Below are positions 27,905-35,707 of a stretch of 64,000 nucleotides of DNA, one piece after another. Under the pieces are notes generated by a model. That model was not told where the DNA came from. It did not search any database and saw nothing but the letters and a program-made list of their open reading frames with translations. The stretch is from Miltoncostaea sp963703045 (GTDB taxonomy: Bacteria > Actinomycetota > Thermoleophilia > Miltoncostaeales > Miltoncostaeaceae): the NCBI GenBank assembly GCA_963703045.1, contig OY969782.1:124001-188000 (forward strand), written 5' to 3'. Made by a program: the position numbers and the translations under genes. Positions within the stretch are counted from its first letter, which is position 1. Each line of letters begins with the position of its first letter.

Positions 27905-28012
27905 GGGCGCCCGTCTCGAGGTGTCCTCCCCGCGGTCGGCCGGGCCGCGGACCGACCCGCTCCGCCTGCGCGCCCGGGTCGGGGCTTAACGCGCCGCTCA
28001 CGGACCCGCCGC

Positions 28013-28018
28013 TACACT
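28013..28018 (+). promoter_or_regulatory. -10 element TACACT for leaderless dxr
   Basis: TACACT lies 6 nt before the dxr GTG at 28025, in the 132-bp space divergent from the DipZ-like gene. Confidence 0.6.
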
Positions 28019-28024
28019 CGATCG

Positions 28025-29134
28025 GTGACCCGGGTCCTCGTGCTTGGCTGCACCGGCTCGATCGGCGTGCAGGCCCTCCAGGTGATCGACGCGGCGCCCG
28101 ATCTCGAGGCGTGCGGCCTCGCCTGCGGCCGGCGCGTCGACCTGATGGCCGGGCAGGCCGCCGAGCGCGGCATCGCCCACACGTCGTGCGCCGCCGGCGG
28201 CGGAACCGTGTCGTACGACCCCGACCTCGGGACCCTCATCGACGCCAGCGCGCCCGACCTCGTGCTGAACGCCCTCGTGGGGGCGGCGGGTCTGCGCCCG
28301 ACGCTCGCCGCCCTCGAGCGCGGCATCCCGGTCGCCCTGGCCAACAAGGAGACCCTCGTCGCCGGCGGCGACCTCGTCGCGATGGTCCGGGCGCGCACCG
28401 GCGCCGCCCTCGTCCCGGTCGACTCCGAGCACTCGGCGCTCTTCCAGCTGCTCGAGGGCGTCGCACCCGACCGCGTGCGCGCCGCGGTCCTCACGGCCTC
28501 GGGGGGTCCTTTCCGCGGCCGGTCCGCCGATGAACTGCAGGGGGTGACGCGCGCCGACGCGCTGCGGCACCCGACCTGGGAGATGGGGGAGAAGATCACG
28601 ATCGACTCGGCGACGCTCATGAACAAGGGCCTCGAGGTGATCGAGGCGCACCATCTGTTCGGCCTCGGCTACGACCGCATCGAGGTCGTGGTGCACCCGC
28701 AGTCGGCGGTGCACGCGATGGTGCGCCTCGACGACGGCAGCGTGCTGGCCCACTGCGGCCCGCCCGACATGCGGGTGCCGATCGGTCACGCCCTGCGCCA
28801 CCCCGCCCCGCCGCCGCCCGGGCCGCCGATGGACCTCGTGGGACTCCGCCTCGACTTCGAGGCGCCCGACGAGACCGCCTTCCCCTGCCTGCCCCTGGCC
28901 CGCGAGGCGGGCCGCGAGGGGGGCACCGCCCCGGCCGTGCTCAACGCCGCCAACGAGGTGGCCGTGGCCGCCTTCCTCGCCGACCGCATCGGCTTCATGG
29001 ACATCCCCCGCGTGGTCGCGGCCGCGCTCGCGGGCGTGGCCTCGGAGCCCGCCACCACGCTCGGGGCCGTGCTCGACGCCGACGCGCGCGCGCGCCGGGT
29101 CGCCGGCGAGGCCGTCGCGGGGGTGCCCGCGTGA
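28025..29134 (+). CDS. dxr: 1-deoxy-D-xylulose 5-phosphate reductoisomerase
   Basis: Dxr converts DXP to MEP with NADPH, the committed step of the non-mevalonate isoprenoid pathway. The 369 residues start with the NADPH motif VLGCTGSIGVQAL, then NALVGAAGLRPTL, LANKETLVAGG, the metal and substrate site VPVDSEHSALFQLL, LTASGGPFRG, IDSATLMNKGLEVIEAHHLF and VLNAANEVAVAAFL. Length slightly under E. coli. It overlaps rseP by 4 bp, and ispG follows, so two MEP-pathway genes flank the protease. Confidence 0.95.
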   Translation: MTRVLVLGCTGSIGVQALQVIDAAPDLEACGLACGRRVDLMAGQAAERGIAHTSCAAGGGTVSYDPDLGTLIDASAPDLVLNALVGAAGLRPTLAALERGIPVALANKETLVAGGDLVAMVRARTGAALVPVDSEHSALFQLLEGVAPDRVRAAVLTASGGPFRGRSADELQGVTRADALRHPTWEMGEKITIDSATLMNKGLEVIEAHHLFGLGYDRIEVVVHPQSAVHAMVRLDDGSVLAHCGPPDMRVPIGHALRHPAPPPPGPPMDLVGLRLDFEAPDETAFPCLPLAREAGREGGTAPAVLNAANEVAVAAFLADRIGFMDIPRVVAAALAGVASEPATTLGAVLDADARARRVAGEAVAGVPA

Positions 29135-30186
29135 ACATCCTCTGGTTCGCCCTCGGGCTGATCGTGCTCGTGATCATCCACGAGGCCGGGCACATGATCG
29201 TCGCCAAGTGGTGCGGCATGCGCGTCGAGCGCTTCTCGGTGTTCATGGGCCGCCCGCTGGTGTCGTGGACGCGCGGCGAGACGCAGTACGGGGTCGGCTG
29301 GCTGCCCATCGGCGGCTACGTGAAGATCAGCGGGATGCTGCGCGGCGAGGAGATCCCGCCCGAGCACGAGCACCGGGCGTACTACAACGCGCCCGTCTGG
29401 AAGCGGATCGCCACGATCCTCGCCGGCCCGGCGGTCAACATCGTGCTGGCCGCGATCCTCTTCGTGGTCGTCTTCTGGCTGCCCGGCGGCCCGGTCAAGA
29501 TCACCGACCGCGTCGGCGCCGTCTCGCCCGACTCGCCGGCGCTCACGGCGGGCCTGATGCCGGGCGACCGCCTGCTCTCGGTGAACGGCGTCGGCGAGGG
29601 CGACCTGCTGGCCGCCCGGCGCGAGCTGCAGGCGAACCCGGGCGCCACCGTGACCGTGCGCATCGACCGCGGCGGCCGCATCATCGACGAGCGCGTGACG
29701 CTGGCGTCGGTCGAGACCGGCCAGGGCAGGATCGGCCAGCTCGGGATCACCTTCGACGGCGATCCGTACGGCTTCGCCGGCGGGTTGCGGGAGGGCACGC
29801 AGTTCACCTGGACGGTCGTCGAGGCCAACGTCACCGCGATCGGGCGGCTCTTCACCAGCGAGGAGGCCCGGGAGCAGGTCAACTCGATCGTCGGCGTCGG
29901 TGCGGTCTACAACGAGGTCGCCGACGACGGCCTGGTCGTGATCATCCGCTTCTTCGCGCTGGTCAGCCTGGCGCTCGGCATCTTCAACCTGTTCCCGCTG
30001 CTGCCGCTGGACGGCGGTCACATCGTGATGGCGGTACTCGAGAAGATCCGCCGGCGCCCGGTCAGCCGCGAGGTCTACGAGCGGGCGTCGTTCATCGGCT
30101 TCGCGCTGCTGCTCGTGCTGACGGTGTTCATCGTCAACAACGACATCGGCAAGATCCGCGGCGACGGCTTCGGGATCGACCCGTAG
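29131..30186 (+). CDS. RseP/RasP-type site-2 protease
   Basis: Intramembrane zinc metalloprotease of 351 residues. The HEAGH zinc site is in the first helix (residues about 17-21), an adjoining segment reads GWLPIGGYVKI, a PDZ domain spans about 120-210 (DSPALTAGLMPGDRLLSVNG), and the third zinc ligand is in LFPLLPLDGGHIVM. It is expected to cleave anti-sigma factors or remnant signal peptides within the membrane. The position between dxr and ispG is typical of actinobacteria (Rv2869c locus). Confidence 0.93.
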   Translation: MNILWFALGLIVLVIIHEAGHMIVAKWCGMRVERFSVFMGRPLVSWTRGETQYGVGWLPIGGYVKISGMLRGEEIPPEHEHRAYYNAPVWKRIATILAGPAVNIVLAAILFVVVFWLPGGPVKITDRVGAVSPDSPALTAGLMPGDRLLSVNGVGEGDLLAARRELQANPGATVTVRIDRGGRIIDERVTLASVETGQGRIGQLGITFDGDPYGFAGGLREGTQFTWTVVEANVTAIGRLFTSEEAREQVNSIVGVGAVYNEVADDGLVVIIRFFALVSLALGIFNLFPLLPLDGGHIVMAVLEKIRRRPVSREVYERASFIGFALLLVLTVFIVNNDIGKIRGDGFGIDP

Positions 30187-30214
30187 CCCCCGGCTCCCCG
30201 AGCGGCGACGGCGC

Positions 30215-30220
30215 TAGAGT
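30215..30220 (+). promoter_or_regulatory. -10 element TAGAGT for leaderless ispG
   Basis: TAGAGT lies 7 nt before the ATG at 30228, inside a 41-bp gap after rseP. A GAGGGG right next to the ATG is too close to act as a normal ribosome site. Confidence 0.5.
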
Positions 30221-30227
30221 CGAGGGG

Positions 30228-31466
30228 ATGACCGCCGAGCGCCGCCAGACCCATCTCTGCGACGTCGGAGGGGTGATCGTCGGCGGCGGCCGGCCGGTGG
30301 TCGTGCAGTCGATGACCAACACCGACACGGCCGACGCCGTGGGCACGGCGGCGCAGGTGGCGGAGCTGGCGGCCGCCGGGTCGGAGATCGTGCGCATCAC
30401 GGTCAACAACCGCGCCGCCGCCGCACGCGTGGCCGAGATCCGCGACCGCCTGCGCGACGTGCACGGCACGGAGGTGCCGCTCGTCGGCGACTTCCACTAC
30501 AACGGGCACACCCTGCTGCGCGAGTTCCCCGACTGCGCCGAGGCGCTCGCCAAGTACCGCATCAACCCGGGCAACGTCGGCCGGGGGCCGCGGCACGACG
30601 CCAACTTCGCGACGATGGTGCAGGCGGCGATCGACCACCGCCGGCCGGTGCGGATCGGCGTCAACGGCGGCTCGCTCGATCCGGAGCTGCTCGACGGGCT
30701 GATGGACGAGAACGGGCGTCGCGACGCCCCGCTGCCGGCGGAGGCCGTCGTGCGCGAGGCGATGGTGCGCAGCGCGATCTCGTCGGCCGAGGCGGCGATG
30801 GAGATCGGGCTGCCCCCCGACCGCATCGTGCTCTCGTGCAAGACCAGCCGCCTCCAGGACATGATCGCGGTCTACCGCGACCTCGCCGATCGCTGCCACC
30901 ACCCGCTGCACCTCGGCCTCACGGAGGCCGGCATGGGCAGCAAGGGGATCGTCTCGACCACCGCGGCCCTCGCGATCCTGCTGCAGGACGGCGTCGGGGA
31001 CACGATCCGCGCCAGCCTCACGCCCGAGCCCGGCGGCGACCGCACCGTCGAGGTGCGCGTCTGCCGCGAGCTGCTCCAGAGCCTCGGTCTGCGGACGTTC
31101 CGCCCCGAGGTGACGGCCTGCCCGGGCTGCGGGCGCACCACGAGCACCGTCTTCCAGGAGCTGGCGCAGTCGATCGAGCGTCACCTGGGCGAGCGCATGC
31201 GGGTGTGGAGCGCGGAGCGCCCCGGCGCGGTCGCGCTGAAGGTGGCCGTGATGGGCTGCATCGTCAACGGACCCGGCGAGAGCCGCGCCGCCGACATCGG
31301 CATCAGCCTGCCGGGCACCGGCGAGCAGCCGCGCGCCCCGGTCTACGTGGACGGCGAGAAGGCGGCGACCCTCGAGGGGCCGACGCTCGCCGAGGACTTC
31401 ATCCGGATGGTCGACGAGTACGTCGAGGCGCGCTTCCCGCGCGCCGGGGAGCCGGTGCGCGCCTAG
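30228..31466 (+). CDS. ispG: 4-hydroxy-3-methylbut-2-enyl diphosphate synthase (IspG)
   Basis: IspG is the [4Fe-4S] enzyme converting MEcPP to HMBPP. The 412 residues have the TIM barrel with VVVQSMTNTDTADAV, YRINPGNVGRGPRHD, IRIGVNGGSLDPEL-type and LGLTEAGMGSKGIVSTTAA segments, and the C-terminal cluster domain with TACPGCGRTTSTVFQEL and VMGCIVNGPGESRAADIG, giving the three cluster Cys. The stop abuts proS on the other strand with no gap. Confidence 0.95.
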   Translation: MTAERRQTHLCDVGGVIVGGGRPVVVQSMTNTDTADAVGTAAQVAELAAAGSEIVRITVNNRAAAARVAEIRDRLRDVHGTEVPLVGDFHYNGHTLLREFPDCAEALAKYRINPGNVGRGPRHDANFATMVQAAIDHRRPVRIGVNGGSLDPELLDGLMDENGRRDAPLPAEAVVREAMVRSAISSAEAAMEIGLPPDRIVLSCKTSRLQDMIAVYRDLADRCHHPLHLGLTEAGMGSKGIVSTTAALAILLQDGVGDTIRASLTPEPGGDRTVEVRVCRELLQSLGLRTFRPEVTACPGCGRTTSTVFQELAQSIERHLGERMRVWSAERPGAVALKVAVMGCIVNGPGESRAADIGISLPGTGEQPRAPVYVDGEKAATLEGPTLAEDFIRMVDEYVEARFPRAGEPVRA

Positions 31467-32882
31467 CTAGTAGGCGCGGGCGACGATCGCCTGCAGCGGG
31501 CCCTCGAGGTCGTCCGGCACGGTTCCGTCCGGTCGCTGGAGGCAACGCACGGTGATGCCCTGCTCGGCCAGGCGGTCCTCCCCGTCGTCGCCGACGAGCT
31601 CCCACGGGACGCGGGCCCAGCCCGTGCGGGCCGCCTCGATGGCCTCGTCGATGCTCGCGGCGTCGGCGGTGCGCCCGTCCCGGAAGGCGGTCGCCTCGGC
31701 CAGCAGCCCCGCCTGGATCTCGTCGAGGGCGGTCCGGACGGTGCCGGGGAGCCCCGCGGCCGGCACGGTGTCCTTCGTGCGCGTGTCGCGGCGGGCCAGG
31801 GTGACGACGCCCTCGCCCACGTCCCGCGGGCCGAGCTCGATGCGCACGGGGACGCCCTTGATCTCCCAGTCGGTCACCCGGCGGCCGAACCCTGTCGCGG
31901 TCTGGGCGTCCACCCGCGTGCGCACCCCGGCCGCGCCCAGCTCGTCGGCGATCCGCCGCGCCGCGGCCGTCACGGTGCCGTCGTCGTCGTCGCGCACGAC
32001 CAGCACGACGACCTGCACGTGGGCGATGGCGGGCGGCACCCGCAGCCCGGCGTCGTCGCCGTGGCACATGATCAGCCCGCCGACCATCCGCGTCGACGTG
32101 CCCCACGAGGTGGTCCAGCAGTGCTGCAGGGCGCCGCCGTCGTCGAGGTACTGCATGCCGAAGGCGGTGGCGAAGTTCTGGCCCAGCTCGTGGCTCGTGC
32201 CCATCTGCAGGGCGCGGCCGTCGCCCATCATCCCCTCGCAGGTCATCGTGTTCACCGCCCCGGCGAAGCGCTCGCGGGCCGTCTTGACGCCGACCAGCAC
32301 GGGCATGGCGAGCATCTCGACCATGAAGTCGCGGTAGGCGTCGAGCAGGATGCGGCGGGCGTACGCCGCGGCGTCGTCGCGGGTCGCGTGGGCGGTGTGC
32401 CCCTCCTGCCACAGGAACTCGGTCGTCCGCAGGAAGATGCGCGGCCGCAGCTCCCAGCGCACGACGTTCGCCCATTGGTTGAGCAGCAGCGGCAGGTCGC
32501 GGTACGACTGGATCCACTTGGCCATCAGCTCGCCGAAGAGCGTCTCCGAGGTGGGGCGCACCACCAGGGGCTCCTCGAGGGGCTTGCCGCCGGCGACGGT
32601 CACGACCGCCAGCTCGGGACTGAAGCCCTCCACGTGCTCGGCCTCGCGGCGCAGGTACGACTCGGGGATGAACAGCGGCAGGTAGACGTTCTCCGCGCCG
32701 CACTCCTTGATGCGGCGGTCCATGTCGGCCTGCATCCGCTCCCAGAGGCCGTAGCCGTAGGGGCGGATCACCATGGTGCCGCGGGCGGCGCCGGTCTCGG
32801 CCAGCTCGGCCTTGGCGACGACGTCCTGGTACCACTGCGGGAAGTCCTCGGAGCGCGAGGCGAGGATGGGAGCCTTGGCCAT
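31467..32882 (-). CDS. proS: Prolyl-tRNA synthetase, archaeal/eukaryotic-type
   Basis: The 471-residue class II synthetase has motif 1 around MVIRPYGYGLWERMQADMD, motif 2 LRPRIFLRTTEFLWQEGHTAHAT and motif 3 near GLIMCHGDDAGLRVPP. No INS editing domain is inserted between motifs 2 and 3, and the C-terminal zinc-binding-like domain ends in AIVARAY. This is the ProS type 3/archaeal form, found in scattered bacteria, rather than the long bacterial type. It lies 70 bp from a divergent tRNA-Pro gene. ATG start with TAGGAT 9 nt upstream. Confidence 0.95.
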   Translation of the reverse strand: MAKAPILASRSEDFPQWYQDVVAKAELAETGAARGTMVIRPYGYGLWERMQADMDRRIKECGAENVYLPLFIPESYLRREAEHVEGFSPELAVVTVAGGKPLEEPLVVRPTSETLFGELMAKWIQSYRDLPLLLNQWANVVRWELRPRIFLRTTEFLWQEGHTAHATRDDAAAYARRILLDAYRDFMVEMLAMPVLVGVKTARERFAGAVNTMTCEGMMGDGRALQMGTSHELGQNFATAFGMQYLDDGGALQHCWTTSWGTSTRMVGGLIMCHGDDAGLRVPPAIAHVQVVVLVVRDDDDGTVTAAARRIADELGAAGVRTRVDAQTATGFGRRVTDWEIKGVPVRIELGPRDVGEGVVTLARRDTRTKDTVPAAGLPGTVRTALDEIQAGLLAEATAFRDGRTADAASIDEAIEAARTGWARVPWELVGDDGEDRLAEQGITVRCLQRPDGTVPDDLEGPLQAIVARAY

Positions 32883-32891
32883 CGGCGGGGG

Positions 32892-32897
32892 ATCCTA
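32892..32897 (-). promoter_or_regulatory. -10 element TAGGAT for proS
   Basis: On the minus strand TAGGAT is followed by 9 nt and the proS ATG. The leader would be absent or only a few nucleotides. Confidence 0.5.
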
Positions 32898-32936
32898 ACG
32901 ACCCGCGGGCGGCGCGACACGCGTGCCGCTCTGCGG

Positions 32937-32942
32937 TAAGGT
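32937..32942 (+). promoter_or_regulatory. -10 element TAAGGT for tRNA-Pro
   Basis: TAAGGT ends 10 nt before the mature 5' end of the tRNA, a normal distance for a short 5' leader. No clear -35 element was found. Confidence 0.45.
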
Positions 32943-32952
32943 GGACGCACCT

Positions 32953-33026
32953 CGGGGCGTGGCGCAGCCTGGTAGCGCACCCGGCTGGGGGCCGGGCGGT
33001 CGGAGGTTCAAATCCTCTCGCCCCGA
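32953..33026 (+). tRNA. tRNA-Pro (anticodon GGG)
   Basis: A full cloverleaf folds. The acceptor CGGGGCG pairs with CGCCCCG, discriminator A. The D-loop holds AGCCTGGTAGCGCA. The anticodon stem CCCGG/CCGGG closes loop CTGGGGG, giving anticodon GGG for CCC/CCU. The T arm is GGAGGTTCAAATCCTC. The sequence continues TGCACG, so CCA is not encoded and must be added. It lies beside and divergent from proS. Confidence 0.97.
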
Positions 33027-33114
33027 TGCACGTAGCGTCCGCGCGCCGGGCTCCGGCGCGCGGATCCGCTCCCCCGGCGGACCCGAGGTGCCGCCGACCG
33101 GGCAGGATGACGCC

Positions 33115-33654
33115 GTGCGCCGCGCCGTCCCCAACGTGCTGACCGCCCTGCGGCTGATCTCGCTGCCGGTGCTCGTCGTGATGCTCGCCCGCGCCGAGGG
33201 CCCGACCGCCCCCTGGGCGGGCCTGCTCTTCGGCCTCACGGCCGCCACCGACCTGCTGGACGGGTTCCTCGCGCGGCGGTGGGACGCCGTCAGCCGCCTC
33301 GGCCGGATCGCCGACCCGCTGGCCGACCGGCTGCTCGTCGTCGTGGGCCTCGTCGGCCTGATCCTGCTCGACCGGATCCATCCGGCCGGTCCGTCGATCC
33401 TCATCGCCCGCGACGTGCTGATCGTCGCCGCGTTCGGGCTCCTGCTGCGGCGGGGCGTCGAGATGCGGGTCGACTTCGCGGGCAAGCTCTCGTCGGCCCT
33501 CGCCATGGTCGGCACCGGGGGGGCGATGCTCCTCGACCAGCTCTGGGTCGACGCGATCCTCTGGGCCGCCGTCGTGCTCTCGGTCGCCACGTTCGCCAAC
33601 TACTCCCGGATCGCGGTCCGGGAGCTGCGCCGACGGCCCTCGACCCCGGGGTGA
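33115..33654 (+). CDS. pgsA: CDP-diacylglycerol-glycerol-3-phosphate phosphatidyltransferase-like (PgsA)
   Basis: The 179-residue CDP-alcohol phosphatidyltransferase has about five hydrophobic helices and the complete signature DLLDGFLARRWDAVSRLGRIADPLADRL, seen here as D-x2-DG-x2-AR-x8-G-x3-D-x3-D. The N-terminal PNVLTALRLISLPV is typical of PgsA. It would make phosphatidylglycerophosphate from CDP-DAG. GTG 33115 has CAGGAT 6 nt upstream, a weaker leaderless candidate. It heads the rsiG/FHA/merR group, an order comparable to mycobacterial pgsA2 with garA and its MerR partner. Confidence 0.85.
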   Translation: MRRAVPNVLTALRLISLPVLVVMLARAEGPTAPWAGLLFGLTAATDLLDGFLARRWDAVSRLGRIADPLADRLLVVVGLVGLILLDRIHPAGPSILIARDVLIVAAFGLLLRRGVEMRVDFAGKLSSALAMVGTGGAMLLDQLWVDAILWAAVVLSVATFANYSRIAVRELRRRPSTPG

Positions 33655-33674
33655 GGGTTCGGTCGCCGGGCCGC

Positions 33675-33680
33675 TATGCT
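33675..33680 (+). promoter_or_regulatory. -10 element TATGCT before the RsiG-like gene
   Basis: TATGCT lies about 26 nt before ATG 33706 and contains the alternative ATG 33676. A GAGGAG (33695-33700) precedes 33706 by 5 nt, giving a conventional leadered start. Confidence 0.5.
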
Positions 33681-33705
33681 GGGCGTCCACCGACGAGGAG
33701 CAGCG

Positions 33706-33960
33706 ATGGACGTCCAGCCCGATCTCAGCACGCTCAGTGACGCCGAGCTCAAGGGCCTCATCCGCCAGCTCGCGGAGGAGGAGCTCGCCGTGTCCAAGGA
33801 GCGCCGCCTGCTGCACGGCCGCATCGAGCTGCTGAAGAGCGAGCTCGTCGCGCGCCTCAAGGGACGCGATCAGGGCGACCTGTCCGTCGTCGACGTCGAC
33901 GCGCTCAGCAGGATCCTGGCCGGGCGGCTCCCCGACCTGGACCGCCTCGAGCGCGACTAG
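33706..33960 (+). CDS. RsiG-like coiled-coil protein, putative c-di-GMP-responsive anti-sigma factor
   Basis: The 84-residue helical protein begins LSTLSDAELKGLIRQLAEEE and continues into an antiparallel coiled coil. It contains one copy of the RsiG nucleotide motif E-x3-S-x2-R-x3-Q-x3-D in slightly altered form: E26, S30, R33, then His37 for Gln and Glu41 for Asp. In Streptomyces RsiG has two motif copies and holds sigma WhiG when c-di-GMP is bound; single-motif homodimeric forms are known from Rubrobacter. No sigma-factor gene lies in the window. The assignment rests on motif and length only. Confidence 0.6.
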   Translation: MDVQPDLSTLSDAELKGLIRQLAEEELAVSKERRLLHGRIELLKSELVARLKGRDQGDLSVVDVDALSRILAGRLPDLDRLERD

Positions 33961-33984
33961 GCGCACCCGAGGAGGCGGGGGCCC

Positions 33985-34443
33985 ATGTACTGCCCCGAAT
34001 GCGGTTTCCATCAGAGCGAGGCCCACAAGTACTGCGGGCGCTGCGGCGCGCTGCTGATCGTCGAGAACCAGGGCACCGGTGAGATCACCGGCCCGCTCGC
34101 GATCAGCGACGAGCAGGCCGAGACCGGCGGCTGGCAGGGGCCGGCGATCGAGGGCCCGACGCTCGCCGTGCGCTCCGGCGGCCTGTCCGGGGCGGTCTTC
34201 TCGCTCTCGCCGGGCGAGGTCACGATCGGACGGGAGCCCTCGGCCGACGTCTTCCTCGACGACGTCACCGTCTCCCGCAACCACGCCGTGATCACCTCGG
34301 GGCCGGGCGGGATCGCCCTGCGCGACCTCGGCAGCCTCAACGGCACGTACGTCAACCGGCGGCGGATCGAGGACAGCGAGACGCTCGAGGACGGCGACGA
34401 GCTCCAGATCGGCAAGTTCCGCCTGACCTTCCTGCTCGGGTGA
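33985..34443 (+). CDS. Zinc-ribbon FHA-domain protein (GarA-like position)
   Basis: The 152-residue protein has an N-terminal zinc ribbon (YCPECGFH and YCGRCGALL), a flexible Gly/Glu linker, and a C-terminal forkhead-associated domain at about 70-150: VTIGREPSADVFLDD, VSRNHAVI and LGSLNGTYVNRRRI, the phosphothreonine-binding loops. Mycobacterial GarA has the same FHA domain next to a MerR gene and controls glutamate/2-oxoglutarate metabolism through PknB/PknG phosphorylation. The GarA N-terminal ETTS phospho-motif is not seen, so equivalence is only positional. Confidence 0.8.
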   Translation: MYCPECGFHQSEAHKYCGRCGALLIVENQGTGEITGPLAISDEQAETGGWQGPAIEGPTLAVRSGGLSGAVFSLSPGEVTIGREPSADVFLDDVTVSRNHAVITSGPGGIALRDLGSLNGTYVNRRRIEDSETLEDGDELQIGKFRLTFLLG

Positions 34444-35162
34444 ACGAGCCCAGCCTCCTGCCCGACGACGATCCCTCCGCGGGCGCGGGCGGGCTCACGA
34501 TCGGAGCCGTCTGCGAGCTGCTGCAGGCCGACTACCCGTCGATCTCGATCTCGAAGATCCGCTACCTCGAGGATCAGAAGCTCGTCACGCCGCGCCGCAC
34601 CCCGGGCGGCTACCGCCTCTACTCGCCCCTCGAGGTCGAGCGGCTGCGCACCATCCTGAGGCTGCAGCGCGACGAGTTCCTGCCGCTGCGCGTCATCCGG
34701 CAGGAGCTCGAGTCGTCGACCACGGGCGCGTTCAGCGTCGCCAACCAGGCCAAGCAGCTCAAGAGGGCACAGCTCGCCGAGCCGGCCCCGACGCGCCGCC
34801 ACACGACCCAGGAGATCCTCTCCACCACGGGCGCCCCGGCGTCGCTGCTCAAGGCCCTCGAGGAGTACGGCCTCATCGGCGGCGACGGCACGGACGGTTT
34901 CGACGAGACCGATCGCGAGGTCGTCCAGACCGCGCTCGAGCTCTCGAGCTACGGCGTGGAGCCGCGGCACCTGCGCATCTTCCGGGTCGCGGCCGAGCGG
35001 GAGGCCGGGCTGCTGCAGCAGCTCCTCACGGTGGGCCTGCGCTCGCGCAACCCCGACCGCCGCCGGGAGGCCCTCGACGCGCTCGAGACGCTCGCGGCCC
35101 TGGCGTCGCACATGCGGCACCTCATGCTGATCTCGGAGCTGCGCCAGATCGCGAACCCGTGA
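34440..35162 (+). CDS. MerR-family regulator, FtsR-like
   Basis: The 240-residue protein has an N-terminal MerR winged helix (about 20-90): LTIGAVCELLQADYPSISIS, KIRYLEDQKLVTPRRTPGGYRLY and VERLRTILRLQRDEFLPL. A larger C-terminal helical region (about 130-240) follows. Actinobacterial proteins of this layout beside an FHA gene include Rv1828 and corynebacterial FtsR, an activator of ftsZ. The DNA-binding wing motif PGGYRLY is intact. GTG overlaps the FHA stop by 4 bp and the end overlaps apt. Confidence 0.75.
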   Translation: MNEPSLLPDDDPSAGAGGLTIGAVCELLQADYPSISISKIRYLEDQKLVTPRRTPGGYRLYSPLEVERLRTILRLQRDEFLPLRVIRQELESSTTGAFSVANQAKQLKRAQLAEPAPTRRHTTQEILSTTGAPASLLKALEEYGLIGGDGTDGFDETDREVVQTALELSSYGVEPRHLRIFRVAAEREAGLLQQLLTVGLRSRNPDRRREALDALETLAALASHMRHLMLISELRQIANP

Positions 35163-35707
35163 GCGCGCCGCCCTTCGACCTCGACTCCGCGATCCGCCGG
35201 ATCCCCGACCATCCCCACCCGGGCATCCTGTTCTACGACCTCATGCCGCTCTTCCAGAGCGCCGAGGGGCTCGGCGCCGGGGTCCGCGCGATCGCCGACT
35301 GGGCCCGGCCACTCGCGCCGGACATCGTGGTGGGCATCGAGGCGCGGGGGTTCGTGATGGGCGGGGCCCTGGCCACGACCCTCGGCGTGGGCTTCGCCGC
35401 GGCGCGCAAGACCGGCAAGCTGCCCCACGAGACGGTGCGGCGGGAGTACGCGCTGGAGTACGGCACCGACGCCGTCGAGATGCACCGCGACGCGGTGCGC
35501 CCCGGGATGCGGGTGCTGGTGCACGACGACCTGCTGGCGACGGGCGGCACCGCGCGGGCGACCTGCGACCTGGTCGAGGAGCTGGGTGGGGTGGTCGCGG
35601 GGGTCGCGGTGGTCGCCGAGCTCACCTTCCTGCCGGGCCGCGCCGCGCTGGCCGGGCACGAGGTGCTCTCGCTCGTCACCTATGACGGCGAGGCGGTGAC
35701 GGCGTGA
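35159..35707 (+). CDS. apt: Adenine phosphoribosyltransferase
   Basis: Apt salvages adenine to AMP using PRPP. The 182 residues include IRRIPDHPHPGILFYDLMPLF (read as two halves), VVGIEARGFVMGGALA, the purine-flexible loop FAAARKTGKLPHETV and the PRPP signature VLVHDDLLATGGTARAT. Length is normal. Coupled by GTGA overlaps to the merR and ppgK genes, which suggests one transcript from pgsA or rsiG onward. Confidence 0.93.
   Translation: MSAPPFDLDSAIRRIPDHPHPGILFYDLMPLFQSAEGLGAGVRAIADWARPLAPDIVVGIEARGFVMGGALATTLGVGFAAARKTGKLPHETVRREYALEYGTDAVEMHRDAVRPGMRVLVHDDLLATGGTARATCDLVEELGGVVAGVAVVAELTFLPGRAALAGHEVLSLVTYDGEAVTA

Noticed and set aside
33103..33108. CAGGAT 6 nt before the pgsA GTG as a fifteenth leaderless promoter
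   Set aside because: It lacks the initial T of TANNNT, so it was not counted, though the spacing fits.
31399..34284. 961-codon open frame on the minus strand across proS, tRNA-Pro, pgsA and FHA genes
   Set aside because: It is mostly an out-of-frame shadow of real genes on both strands; the apparent protein is Arg/Gly/Ala-rich and has no domains. Stop codons are rare at this GC content.
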